From JANNWF01 sp052390415 (lineage in GTDB: Bacteria > Pseudomonadota > Gammaproteobacteria > Xanthomonadales > Xanthomonadaceae), in contig JBQTGY010000032.1 of the NCBI GenBank assembly GCA_052390415.1, forward strand, positions 4,824-68,823: a stretch of DNA of 64,000 nt, written 5' to 3'. A program made the translations under genes and the position numbers. The notes beneath the pieces are model-generated. The model saw nothing but the letters and a program-made list of their open reading frames with translations. It searched no databases and had not been told where the DNA came from. Numbering within the stretch: the first letter of the stretch is position 1; each line of letters starts with the position of its first letter. This document shows positions 8,050 to 17,015 of this stretch, in pieces.

Positions 8050-8940
8050 ATGGCTGGATCGAACTTGAAGTTCGTACCCCGCATTCGTCGGGCGGTCGCG
8101 CGGCATCGTCCCGGCATGCGCGCGCTCATTGGGGTGCTCGCGCTGTTGGTCATCCTGGATCCTGTGTTGTTCGACCGAAGCATCGTGCATCTGCTGGTTT
8201 GGCACTCCGTGATCTTCCTGATCCTGCTGTTGGCCCTGTTGATGGTGGAAAGTGCCCAAGACGCATCCTTCGACGAAAGGGCGCAGCCCCGCGCTCCGCG
8301 CTTCGTTCCCGCGCTGGGCTTCAAGGCGCTGACACCGCTCTACGACGGCGTGGTGAAGGCGACGACCCGCGAGGGGCTGTTCAAGCAAACGCTTATCGCG
8401 CAGGCAAACATCCAGCCGGGTCAGCATGTGCTGGACCTTGCGTGCGGCACCGGCACGTTGGCGGTTCAGATGGCACAGTTTCAGCCGCTCGCCCAGATCA
8501 CGGGAGTGGATGGCGATCCTGAGGTACTGGCGCGGGCTCGCAAAAAGGTCGAGCGTGCAGGTGTGCGGGTGCGGCTTGATCACGCCAACGCAACCGCCTT
8601 GCCCTACGGGGCTGGGCAGTTCGACCGCGTGATGACAAGCTTGTTTTTTCATCACCTCGACTGGCCCGACAAACAGCGCGCCGCATCCGAGATACTGCGC
8701 GTGCTTAAGCCAGGCGGGGAACTGCACATGGCAGACTGGGGCAGGCCCGCGAACAGGCTGATGCGCTGGCTGTTCTTCCCGGTGCAGGTTCTCGATGGAT
8801 TTGCCAATACGCGCAGTCACGTCGCCGGACAGCTGGTCGAGTTGTTTCAGCAGGCTGGCTTCCAAGCCGTCGTCGAGCGGGGTCGGATCAGCACGATGTT
8901 CGGCACGCTCTCGCTGTACAGCGCCGCTCGACCGCACTGA
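8050..8940 (+). CDS. class I SAM-dependent methyltransferase with membrane anchor
   Basis: 296 residues. Two hydrophobic segments near the N-terminus (ALIGVLALLVILDPVLF and LLVWHSVIFLILLLALLMV) probably anchor it to the membrane. The Rossmann-like methyltransferase domain follows: motif I VLDLACGTGTLAVQM, then GVDGDPEVLARA, and a UbiE-like SLFFHHLDWPDK with VLKPGGELHMADWG. It may methylate a lipid or quinone-type substrate, but the sequence does not say which. It is the last plus-strand gene before the convergent cus operon, 165 nt after the copper operon. Whether it belongs to that operon is unclear. Confidence 0.8.
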   Translation: MAGSNLKFVPRIRRAVARHRPGMRALIGVLALLVILDPVLFDRSIVHLLVWHSVIFLILLLALLMVESAQDASFDERAQPRAPRFVPALGFKALTPLYDGVVKATTREGLFKQTLIAQANIQPGQHVLDLACGTGTLAVQMAQFQPLAQITGVDGDPEVLARARKKVERAGVRVRLDHANATALPYGAGQFDRVMTSLFFHHLDWPDKQRAASEILRVLKPGGELHMADWGRPANRLMRWLFFPVQVLDGFANTRSHVAGQLVELFQQAGFQAVVERGRISTMFGTLSLYSAARPH

Positions 8941-8988
8941 CGGCCGCCTCACCATGGAGCACACTGCTGGCTCGAAGACTGACCCGCT

Positions 8989-11900
8989 TCATGTCCTTGT
9001 CAGTGATCGGCGTTTCACCAGCGCATAGATCGCCGGGATCACGGCCAGGGTCAGGATGGTCGATGACACCATGCCGCCCACCATGGGTGCGGCAATCCGG
9101 CGCATCACCTCGGAACCAGTACCTGTGCTCCACATGATGGGTAACAGACCCGCCATGATCGCGACGACGGTCATCATCTTCGGGCGCACGCGCTCGACGG
9201 CGCCTTCGATGATCGCATCGGTGAGGTCACCGACGGTCAGCGATTCGCCGCTTTCTCGCCGCCGCCGCGCGCGCTCATCAAGCGCATGGTCAAGATAGAT
9301 CAGCATGACCACACCAGTCTCGGCCGCGACGCCGGCCAGGGCAATGAATCCCACGGCGACCGCGACGCTGAGGTTGTAGTCCAGCGCCCACATCAGCCAC
9401 ACGCCGCCGACCAGCGCGAACGGCACCGACAGCATCACGATCAGCGACTCGGTCACACGGCGGAAGTTGAGATAGAGCAGCAGGAAGATGATCGCCAGCG
9501 TCAGCGGGACGACGATCTTCATCTTGGCGATGGCGCGCTGCATGTACTCGTACTGGCCGCTCCACGTGGCGTAGTAGCCCGCAGGAAACGTCACCTCTCC
9601 GGCGACTGCCTCCTGTGCGCGACGCACGTAGGCGCCAAGGTCCGCGTCGCGGGTATCGACATAGATGTAGGCCGACAGCAGGGCGTTCTCGGTGCGGATC
9701 GACGGCGCGCCCTTGCGCACGCTGATGTCCGCCAGTTCGCCGAGCGGAATCTGCGCGCCGTCCATAGTCGGGACCAGCACCTGCGTCGCGATGGCCTCGG
9801 GGCTGTCACGCAGTTCGCGCGGGTAGCGCACGATCACCCCGAAGCGTTCGCGACCCTCTACCGTGGTCGTGACCATTTCGCCGCCCAGGGCCGCGGCAAT
9901 GACGTCCTGCACCGCACCGACCGTCAGGTCGTACCGGGCGAGCCGGCGCAGGTCGGGCTGAATGTCGAGGTAGAAGCCGCCCGTGAGGCGTTCGGCATAC
10001 GCGCTGGTGGTTCCCGGCACTTCGCGCACCACCGCTTCGATCTGCTTGGCCAAGCGCTCCATTTCGGTGAGGTCGGTGCCGAAGACCTTGATGCCGATCG
10101 GCGTGCGGATGCCGGTCGCCAGCATATCGGTGCGCGCCTTGATCGGCATGGTCCATGAGTTGGCGACCCCGGGAAACTGCAGGGCTTTGTCCATCTCGGC
10201 GATCAGCGCATCCACCGTGAGCCCCATCCTCCACTGATCTTCAGGTTTCAGATTGATTACCGTCTCGAACATTTCCAACGGCGCCGGATCGGTGGCGGTC
10301 AGCGCGCGGCCGGCCTTGCCGAACACCGACTCGACTTCGGGGAAGGACTTGATGATGCGGTCCTGCTGCTGCAGCAGTTCGGCCGCCTTGGTCGGCGACA
10401 TGCCCGGCAGCGAGGCCGGCATGTAGAGCAGCGTGCCCTCGTTGAGCGTGGGCATGAACTCGCTGCCCAGTCGCGACGCCGGCCAAGCTGTCGCGAGCAG
10501 CACCGCCAACGCAGCCAGCAGGGTCGCGACCTTGTGCCGCAGCACCACGGCGATCACCGGCCGGTACAGCGCGATCAACAGGCGATTCACCGGATTCTTT
10601 GCCTCGGGCAGGATCTTGCCGCGCACGAACAGCAGCATCAGTACCGGCACCAGGGTGACCGACAGCAGTGCGCCACCGGCCATGGCGAAGGTCTTGGTGA
10701 AGGCCAGCGGATGGAACAGACGTCCCTCCTGGGCCTCCAGCGCAAACACCGGCAGGAACGACACCGTGATGATCAGCAGGCTGAAGAACAGCGCCGGGCC
10801 GACTTCGCGGCAGGCGTCGACGATCAGCTTTGACCTTGGAGTGCTGCCATCGTCCCGCTCGATGTGCTTGTGCGCGTTCTCGATCATCACGATGGCCGCG
10901 TCGACCATCGCGCCGATGGCAATCGCAATGCCGCCCAGGCTCATGATGTTGGAGTTCATGCCGAGCAGGCGCATGGCCAGAAAGGCAATCAATACGCCGA
11001 TCGGCAGCATGATGATCGCCACCAGAGCGCTGCGCGCATGGACCAGGAACACCACGCAGACCAGCGCGACGATCAGGCTTTCCTCGATCAGCGTCCAGCG
11101 CAAGGTAGCGATGGCGCGGTAGATCAGGTCGGAGCGGTCGTAGACCGCGCGCAGCGAGACCCCTTCGGGCAGACCGCCGGCAATCTCGGCGATCTTGGTC
11201 TTCAGGCCCTCGATCACCGCCAGCGCGTTCTCGCCATAGCGGGCAACGGCGATGCCGCCGACAACTTCCCCCTCGCCATTCAGTTCGGCGATGCCGCGGC
11301 GCTCGTCCGGCACCAGTTCGACCCGAGCCACGTCGCTTATTAGCACCGGCGTGCCGCCCTCGGCCTTGAGCACCAGCTGCTCGATGTCGGCGATGCCGCG
11401 CAAATAGCCGCGGCCACGTACCATGTACTCGGTCTCGCTCATTTCGACGATGCGCCCGCCGACGTCGCGGTTGCTCTCGGCGATCACCTGCATGATCCGA
11501 TCCAAGCCGATGCCGTACTGGCGTAGCCGGACCGGATCCACGGTGACCGAGTACTGGCGCACGAATCCGCCGACGCTGGCGACTTCGGCGACACCCGGCG
11601 CCTTGGTCAACTGGTAGCGCACGTACCAGTCCTGGGTCGCGCGAAGCTCGTCGAGCGAGCGCTGCTCGCCTTCGAGCGCGTACTGATAGACCCAGCCGAC
11701 GCCGGTCGCATCCGGCCCCAGCGTCGGGGTCACGCCCTCGGGCAGCTTCTGCGAGGCGAAGTTCAGGTACTCGAGCACGCGCGAGCGCGCCCAGTACAGG
11801 TCGGTGCCATCCTCGAAGATGACGTAGACGAAGGACGCGCCAAAGAACGAGAACCCGCGCACCACCTTCGACTTCGGCACCGCCAGCATCGCCGTGGTCA

Positions 11901-12105
11901 GGGGATAGGTGACCTGGTCCTCGACCACCTGCGGCCCCTGGCCCGGCACTTCGGTAAACACGATGACTTGCACGTCGGACAGATCCGGCAAGGCATCCAG
12001 CGGCGTGCGCAACACCGCATAGACGCCGGCTGCGGTCACCGCCAGCGACAACACGAGGACCAGGAAGACGTTGCGGACCGACCACTCGATCAGGCGGGCA
12101 AGCAT
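8989..12105 (-). CDS. cusA: CusA/CzcA-type heavy-metal RND efflux pump
   Basis: 1038 residues, the normal length for CusA. The ATG at 12105 gives the usual opening MLARLIEWSVRNVFLVLVL; the frame is open for 65 codons further upstream but that part lies inside cusB. Family features: SDVQVIVFTEVPGQGPQVVEDQVTYPLTTAML, the membrane motif GAMVDAAIVMIENAH, Met-containing loops, and the second-half VALAGVAAETGVVML. It would pump Cu(I)/Ag(I), or a related ion, from periplasm or cytoplasm through CusBC using the proton gradient. It starts 1 nt after the cusB stop, giving the order cusC-cusB-cusA. Assignment to Cu/Ag rather than Zn/Cd rests on the CusB features and similarity in length; moderately sure. 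Confidence 0.9.
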   Translation of the reverse strand: MLARLIEWSVRNVFLVLVLSLAVTAAGVYAVLRTPLDALPDLSDVQVIVFTEVPGQGPQVVEDQVTYPLTTAMLAVPKSKVVRGFSFFGASFVYVIFEDGTDLYWARSRVLEYLNFASQKLPEGVTPTLGPDATGVGWVYQYALEGEQRSLDELRATQDWYVRYQLTKAPGVAEVASVGGFVRQYSVTVDPVRLRQYGIGLDRIMQVIAESNRDVGGRIVEMSETEYMVRGRGYLRGIADIEQLVLKAEGGTPVLISDVARVELVPDERRGIAELNGEGEVVGGIAVARYGENALAVIEGLKTKIAEIAGGLPEGVSLRAVYDRSDLIYRAIATLRWTLIEESLIVALVCVVFLVHARSALVAIIMLPIGVLIAFLAMRLLGMNSNIMSLGGIAIAIGAMVDAAIVMIENAHKHIERDDGSTPRSKLIVDACREVGPALFFSLLIITVSFLPVFALEAQEGRLFHPLAFTKTFAMAGGALLSVTLVPVLMLLFVRGKILPEAKNPVNRLLIALYRPVIAVVLRHKVATLLAALAVLLATAWPASRLGSEFMPTLNEGTLLYMPASLPGMSPTKAAELLQQQDRIIKSFPEVESVFGKAGRALTATDPAPLEMFETVINLKPEDQWRMGLTVDALIAEMDKALQFPGVANSWTMPIKARTDMLATGIRTPIGIKVFGTDLTEMERLAKQIEAVVREVPGTTSAYAERLTGGFYLDIQPDLRRLARYDLTVGAVQDVIAAALGGEMVTTTVEGRERFGVIVRYPRELRDSPEAIATQVLVPTMDGAQIPLGELADISVRKGAPSIRTENALLSAYIYVDTRDADLGAYVRRAQEAVAGEVTFPAGYYATWSGQYEYMQRAIAKMKIVVPLTLAIIFLLLYLNFRRVTESLIVMLSVPFALVGGVWLMWALDYNLSVAVAVGFIALAGVAAETGVVMLIYLDHALDERARRRRESGESLTVGDLTDAIIEGAVERVRPKMMTVVAIMAGLLPIMWSTGTGSEVMRRIAAPMVGGMVSSTILTLAVIPAIYALVKRRSLTRT

Positions 12106-12106
12106 G

Positions 12107-13558
12107 TCAGTGCTCTCCTCGGTGACCAGCGTGCGGATCGTCGGCAGGGGGCTCGTTGGATTCAGTGGGAGTGCCGTGGCCATCGTGTGTCGAAGTCGAT
12201 GCTGGAGGCGATTCGGTCGGCATCGTGTGACCGCTGTGGTCCTCAATCGGTGCGGAGTCAAGATTGCGACCGGTGGCCGGGATGGAGGGCTCGTCCACAC
12301 CGTCTGCCGCGGTCGACAGGCCCTGCAGGGCCGACGTCAGGTTGCTCTCGGCATCGATAAGGAAGTTGGCCGACACCACCACCTCCTCGCCGACCGCGAC
12401 GCCGTCCAGCACCGCGACTTGATCACCCGCACGTCGCCCGAGACGAACATCACGCGGTTCGAAGCGGCCCGGCGCAACCTGTACCAGCACGATCCGCCGT
12501 GTTCCGCTGTCGATCACAGCGGAGCGTGGCAAGACGATCGATTCCGCATCCGGGGTGCCGCCAAGCGTCACGTCACCGAACAGGCCGGGGCGCAGTGCAC
12601 CGTCCTCGTTAGGCAGAACGATGCGCACGCCGATGGTGCGGCTGGCCATGTCGACGACCGGCTGGATGAAGTCGATAACGCCGTCGCGATACTCGCCGGG
12701 AAGGCTCGGCGTCTCGAAACGCGCGTCGTTGCCAGTCGCCAGATCAGCTGCCATCGATGTCGGCACCTGCGCCACGATCCAGACAGTGGACAGGTCCGCC
12801 AGCCGTAGCACCGTCTGCCCGGCTTCGAACCGGTCGCCCTCAACCACCATCTTGTCGATCACCACCGCATCGGACGGCGCGGTGAGCACGAGGCGTGCGG
12901 GTGCGCCAGACTTTGTAATCCGCCCTCCCGCCACCTCCCAGTTGCGTAGACGGGAATCGGCCGCGTCACGCAGCTGGCGCATGGCGTTGGCACTGGCCGG
13001 GTCGCTGGTGGCCAGGCGGCTGGCGGCCTCGTCGGCGATCCGGTATTCCTCCTGCGCGGCGAGCAAGTTCGGGCTGTAGAGGGTCATAAGCGGCTGACCG
13101 CGGCGCACCGGCATGCCGGTCTGGTTGGCGTGCAGCCGCTCGATCCAGCCCTCGAAGCGCGGCGCCACAACAAACTGCCTGGTTTCATCGACCTGCACGC
13201 TGGCGCTCACCCGCACTTCAGCGGACAGCCGATCAAGGGTAGCGATGTGTGTTCGCACGCCGAGCTTCTGGACCTTTTCCGGCGACAGCACGACGGTGCC
13301 GGACACCGATGGCGGTTCGCCGCCGGCATAGACCGGGATGTAGTCCATACCCATGCTGTCTTTCTTGGGCACTGGCGAGGTGTCCGGCAGACCCATCGGG
13401 TTGCGGTAATAGAGGATTTCAGGCTCGCCCTGCGGCGCAGCCGCAGCGTTCCCGGCTGCATGTTCCGTTGGAGGCGCCGTCGACCGACCGAGCCACCAGC
13501 CCGCGCCAAGCGCCAGGAGCACGGACGCGCCCAATCCCATCCAGTTCGACATTTTCAT
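12107..13558 (-). CDS. cusB: CusB-type RND periplasmic adaptor
   Basis: 483 residues. An N-terminal membrane anchor (MGLGASVLLALGAGWWLG) is followed by a heavy-metal-binding segment typical of CusB: YYRNPMGLPDTSPVPKKDSMGMDYIPVY. The barrel-sandwich and helical-hairpin adaptor domains follow (RFEGWIERLHANQTGMPVRRGQ). The last 60 residues form a His-rich tail (DHSGHTMP, STHDGHGTP, DDPHAGHRGEH), which again contains DPHAGH. It links CusA to CusC. It overlaps cusC by 4 nt (ATGA) and is 1 nt from cusA. The YYRNPMG/KKDSMGMDYIPVY pair is a strong marker for Cu/Ag systems. Confidence 0.9.
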   Translation of the reverse strand: MKMSNWMGLGASVLLALGAGWWLGRSTAPPTEHAAGNAAAAPQGEPEILYYRNPMGLPDTSPVPKKDSMGMDYIPVYAGGEPPSVSGTVVLSPEKVQKLGVRTHIATLDRLSAEVRVSASVQVDETRQFVVAPRFEGWIERLHANQTGMPVRRGQPLMTLYSPNLLAAQEEYRIADEAASRLATSDPASANAMRQLRDAADSRLRNWEVAGGRITKSGAPARLVLTAPSDAVVIDKMVVEGDRFEAGQTVLRLADLSTVWIVAQVPTSMAADLATGNDARFETPSLPGEYRDGVIDFIQPVVDMASRTIGVRIVLPNEDGALRPGLFGDVTLGGTPDAESIVLPRSAVIDSGTRRIVLVQVAPGRFEPRDVRLGRRAGDQVAVLDGVAVGEEVVVSANFLIDAESNLTSALQGLSTAADGVDEPSIPATGRNLDSAPIEDHSGHTMPTESPPASTSTHDGHGTPTESNEPPADDPHAGHRGEH

Positions 13559-14856
13559 GGTGTGCTCCCAACCAGGGCGCGCAGTGCAGCAGCGCCAGAA
13601 AGTTCATCGCGCAACGCGTCGATTCGCGCCAGATCGGCGCCTTGCCAGGCCTCTAGTGCCTCCAGCAAGGTGGCGAAGTCGACATCGCCTACGCGATAGC
13701 TGGCCAGCGCCGAGGCGAAGTTCGCCTCGGTCTGGGGCAAAAGGGTGTCGCTGTACAGCGTGCGGCGCTGATTCGCGCTCGACCAGCGCGCCCAGGTCTC
13801 GCCAAAGCGAGCCTCGAGCGCGCTGAGCGTCTGATCGACTCGGGCACGCGCCGCGTCGCTGCGCAGCGCGGCCTCGCGCTCGCGTTCACGAAGCGCGCGG
13901 CGCTGAAATGGGATCTCGACCTCGAGCATCAGCTCGTAGCCATCCAGGCGATTGCCCATCTGCATCGCGCCCACCCCGACAGTAAGGTCGGGCAGGCGCC
14001 GACGCCGTTGCAGGTCGAGAGCCTGATCGGCAGCCGCCGCCATGGTGTTGCTCGCGCGTAGCGCCGGATGCGTCGCCCGGCGTACCGCTTGCAGACCGGC
14101 ATCAAGTGTCGCGACGGGCGCTGTGATGGCTGGCTCGGCCGCGGGCGGGTGAAGCGCCGCATCCGCCGGCCGGCCGAGCCGTGTGTTGAGTTGCGATACG
14201 GCTTCCTGTCGCATCGCCGTGCGCTCGATGCGCTCGGCCTGCATCTGGGTGCGGGCCACCTGGGCGCGAATCGCATCCTGCTGCGCGGCGATGCCCAGTG
14301 CGTAGCGCTCGCGTGCGACTGCTTCGACCTGGCCAAGCAGTTCAATCAGCCGATCCACGACCTGCAATCCCGCGTCGGCATGCCAGTAGCGCACGTAGGC
14401 CTGCTCAGCTTCTGCCAGTCGGTCAAGCAGGATCGCGTCGCGCACTTCGCGCTGTGCATCGGCCTCACGACTTGCGATGTTGCGCGCCAGCCCCCGCTTG
14501 CCCCACAAAGGAAACGTCTGCCGGACGGTATAGGTAGCGGTATCAACATTGCCGGGCAACAGGTTTGGTCGCTCGGCATCGATGCCTTGTAACCGGACAC
14601 CGACCATCGGATCGGGAAGAGACCCGGCAGGTATCACGCGGGCCTCGGCCGCGTCCGCATCGGCCTGCAGCGCGCGCAGTTCGGGATTGTGCTCGATCAG
14701 CCACGCTCGAATCGACGCCACGTCTCCCCCGGGGAGCGGTTCCTGTGCGACCAGTGGCAATGGAATTGCCAACAGGACCGCAAACAGCCAGGCACCGCCT
14801 TGCCGGGGAAGAGCAGGCGTACGCCCGATGTCAGGGCGCACAGCAAAAAGTTTCAT
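13555..14856 (-). CDS. cusC: CusC-type TolC-family outer membrane channel
   Basis: 433 residues with an N-terminal hydrophobic export signal (AWLFAVLLAIPLPLVAQ). The outer-membrane-efflux repeats are recognisable from IRAWLIEHNPELRALQADADAAEARV and LPDPMVGVRLQG. No lipobox Cys is present, so it is an integral rather than lipid-anchored channel. First of the three cus genes and overlapping cusB by ATGA. A 118-nt gap separates it from the small Cys-containing gene upstream, which has an FNR-type promoter; the cus genes may be read from there. The gap contains a short direct repeat (CGGGCG(C/T)CGAGGCG) and no clear promoter. Confidence 0.85.
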   Translation of the reverse strand: MKLFAVRPDIGRTPALPRQGGAWLFAVLLAIPLPLVAQEPLPGGDVASIRAWLIEHNPELRALQADADAAEARVIPAGSLPDPMVGVRLQGIDAERPNLLPGNVDTATYTVRQTFPLWGKRGLARNIASREADAQREVRDAILLDRLAEAEQAYVRYWHADAGLQVVDRLIELLGQVEAVARERYALGIAAQQDAIRAQVARTQMQAERIERTAMRQEAVSQLNTRLGRPADAALHPPAAEPAITAPVATLDAGLQAVRRATHPALRASNTMAAAADQALDLQRRRRLPDLTVGVGAMQMGNRLDGYELMLEVEIPFQRRALREREREAALRSDAARARVDQTLSALEARFGETWARWSSANQRRTLYSDTLLPQTEANFASALASYRVGDVDFATLLEALEAWQGADLARIDALRDELSGAAALRALVGSTP

Positions 14857-14974
14857 GGTTGTTCCCTTGCCTGATGGTCGGACCAGAGCGATCCGCGGCC
14901 TGCAGCCACAACGTACGCTTGCGCGCTACGCAGCGATTAACCGGGCGCCGAGGCGTCCGGGCGTCGAGGCGGCA

Positions 14975-15370
14975 TCAAATCAGGAGGACGCTTGCGGGAT
15001 GCTGTGTGGGTCGATGCCAGCCGGCCTGTCGACTCGGCGAGGGGGCAATGGTGCCCTGCGCCGCGAGGCGCCGCACCGTATCTACCGAAACCGGGGCCAC
15101 GGGACCCAGAAACGGCACCAAGGGGGCACGTGAGTGGTCGGAACTGGCATCGCCCTGGTTGCAGTGTGCCTTGCAGACAGCGAGGTCGGTCCCATCACCT
15201 TGGTCGGTGCAGTCCGAATGCTCGGCGACTGTATCGGCCTGGGTGCTTGCTTTCGCCGACCACTCGCAATCGGCATGCAACGCCAGCAACATTTGCGACC
15301 ACAGCAATGCGGTGATCGCCAAAAGCGAAATCCGGGAAAACAGGCGTTGGTGGCGACGCATCCGGTGCAT
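14975..15370 (-). CDS. small exported Cys-containing protein (paralogue of 36988-37392)
   Basis: 131 residues. A signal-like segment (ISLLAITALLWSQMLLALHA) is followed by a Cys-bearing middle (HADCEW, HSDC, AVCKAHCNQGDASSDHS) and a Pro-rich end finishing HPASVLLI. The gene at 36988 codes for a relative with the same plan: LWTQ in the signal, VCAAHCSQGDQSHESS, then HPTPLLLI. The CxxHCxQGD motif may bind a metal or form a disulfide; no characterised family was recognised. It lies upstream of cusCBA on the same strand. A perfect FNR box and a -10 element precede the start, leaving almost no mRNA leader. Confidence 0.65.
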   Translation of the reverse strand: MHRMRRHQRLFSRISLLAITALLWSQMLLALHADCEWSAKASTQADTVAEHSDCTDQGDGTDLAVCKAHCNQGDASSDHSRAPLVPFLGPVAPVSVDTVRRLAAQGTIAPSPSRQAGWHRPTQHPASVLLI

Positions 15371-15377
15371 GTTGTTG

Positions 15378-15419
15378 ACCTTAGTATCTTGCGCGATGCA
15401 GGACCTTGATCAGGATCAA
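15378..15419 (-). promoter_or_regulatory. class II FNR/ANR-type promoter
   Basis: A perfect FNR-family box TTGAT-N4-ATCAA lies at 15406-15419. Reading on the minus strand, 22 nt later comes TAAGGT (15378-15383), a plausible -10. That puts the box centre near -41.5, the standard class II activator position, and the transcription start within about 1 nt of the ATG at 15370. The same arrangement recurs at 37399-37440. The box is symmetric and lies 131 nt before the divergent ATP-grasp-like gene, which it might also affect. Confidence 0.75.
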
Positions 15420-15550
15420 CTACATGTGACTTGCGCCGGGGCGGAAGGTTCCCGCTATCCATGCCGTGACTTCTTGGGGGCTACCATGAGTACGACTCTG
15501 GGGCCCGCTGCCTCGACTACTCGTGAACTGTCGCGCGTGACTACTCCGTC

Positions 15551-16903
15551 ATGATTACTGCCGCCCAGAAAGCCATGCAGCGCGTGCTTGAACGTTGCGG
15601 CGTGCCGTGCGCGAGCCCGAGCTCGGCGAAGAACCTGAATCGTTGCTGCTTCTGTCTGGCCGTCGATCCAGCCGAGGTGCGCGCGAACCTCAATCGCCTG
15701 CTTGATGCACATGGCGGCGCTGGGCAACTAAACGAGTCACACGCCAACCTGTTCTCAGCGCTACCGGTGTTCGTGCCGGAGAGCATGATCAAGCGCATGG
15801 CCGAGGCGGTACGAGCGTTGACCGCCGTCGCGACAACCGAGCCCTATCAGCGCGTGGCGCTCGGCCGGGCCCCGGATATCGCCCGCTACGACCCCGGCTC
15901 GCCTGGAGGCGTGCTTGGCTTCGATTTCCATCTCACCGCGACCGGGCCGAAGCTGATCGAGATCAACACCAATCCCGGTGGACTGCTGCTCAACGCGATG
16001 TTGGCTCAGGCGCAGCAGCCGTGCGTGCCGGAACTCGGCGTTGCCTTCGATGGCGCGGCCGCGGAACGTCGCACCTCAGAGATACTGATCGAGGAATGGA
16101 GTGCGCAAATTGCGGTCGATGGCGACGCAATCGTCGCGATCGTCGATGAAGCGCCTGAAGAACAGTTCCTGCATGCCGAGTTCGTACTCTTCCAGCGCCT
16201 GCTGGAAGCGCAGGGCTATCGAGCGGTTATCTGCGATCCCGCGACGCTTCACTACGCCGAGGGCGCGTTGTGGTTCGGTACACAACGCGTGGGCTTCGTC
16301 TACAACCGATTAACGGATTTTTCGCTTGCCGGCGCCCAGTTGGCGCCCCTGCGTGAGGCCTATGTCGCGGGCGCTGTCGCCCTGAGTCCGCATCCGCGCG
16401 CGCACGCGATATGGGCTGACAAACGCAACCTGTGCCAGCTCAGCGACCGCGACTTCTTGGCCAACTCCGGATTGTCTCGGGTCGAGCAGGATGTACTGGC
16501 CGAAGCGGTGCCCCTGACCGTGACCGTAACGGCTGACAATCGGGATGCACTCTGGCGCGAGCGCCGTGGCTGGTTCTTCAAACCGGCGGCAGGATTCGGC
16601 AGTCGTGCCAGTTATCGCGGCGACAAGCTCACCCACAAGGCCTGGGCCGCGATTGCCGAGCAGGCCTTTGTCGCCCAGGCCCTCGTGCCGCCCAGCGAAC
16701 GCCACACCGGGATGGACGGCCGCCCGCTCAAAGTGGATGTGCGCTGCTACGCGTATCGCGGCGAGGCGCTGCTGTTCGCCGCTCGTCTGTATCAGGGCCA
16801 GACCACCAACTTTCGCACCCCCGACGGCGGCTTCGCGCCGGTGCTGACCCTGCTCGCTCCGTACCAGCCCGCGTTGATGCCAGTCTCGGGGTGGGCTGAC
16901 TGA
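15551..16903 (+). CDS. ATP-grasp-like protein of unknown substrate
   Basis: 450 residues, soluble, no signal. The segment LIEINTNPGGLLLNAML near residue 136 resembles the metal/ATP-binding element of ATP-grasp ligases. A later FFKPAAGFGSRASYRGDKL (about residue 340) looks like the ATP-binding lysine/glycine loop, and KVDVRCYAYRGEALLFAARLYQGQTTNFRTPDGGFAPV is a conserved-looking end. The order (metal-binding element first, grasp loop later) suggests a circularly permuted ATP-grasp, as in glutathionylspermidine-synthase relatives. It is alone on the plus strand between two minus-strand blocks. Substrate and pathway unknown. Confidence 0.6.
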   Translation: MITAAQKAMQRVLERCGVPCASPSSAKNLNRCCFCLAVDPAEVRANLNRLLDAHGGAGQLNESHANLFSALPVFVPESMIKRMAEAVRALTAVATTEPYQRVALGRAPDIARYDPGSPGGVLGFDFHLTATGPKLIEINTNPGGLLLNAMLAQAQQPCVPELGVAFDGAAAERRTSEILIEEWSAQIAVDGDAIVAIVDEAPEEQFLHAEFVLFQRLLEAQGYRAVICDPATLHYAEGALWFGTQRVGFVYNRLTDFSLAGAQLAPLREAYVAGAVALSPHPRAHAIWADKRNLCQLSDRDFLANSGLSRVEQDVLAEAVPLTVTVTADNRDALWRERRGWFFKPAAGFGSRASYRGDKLTHKAWAAIAEQAFVAQALVPPSERHTGMDGRPLKVDVRCYAYRGEALLFAARLYQGQTTNFRTPDGGFAPVLTLLAPYQPALMPVSGWAD

Positions 16904-17015
16904 CGCGGACCGCGGTGTCAGGGGGATCGTGTTCGCCAATCGCGCGTCGTCGCCTCGCGCAACTGACCTGGCCGTTCGCACGCTGATACGCACGGCAACT
17001 ACGACTGGCAGTTCC

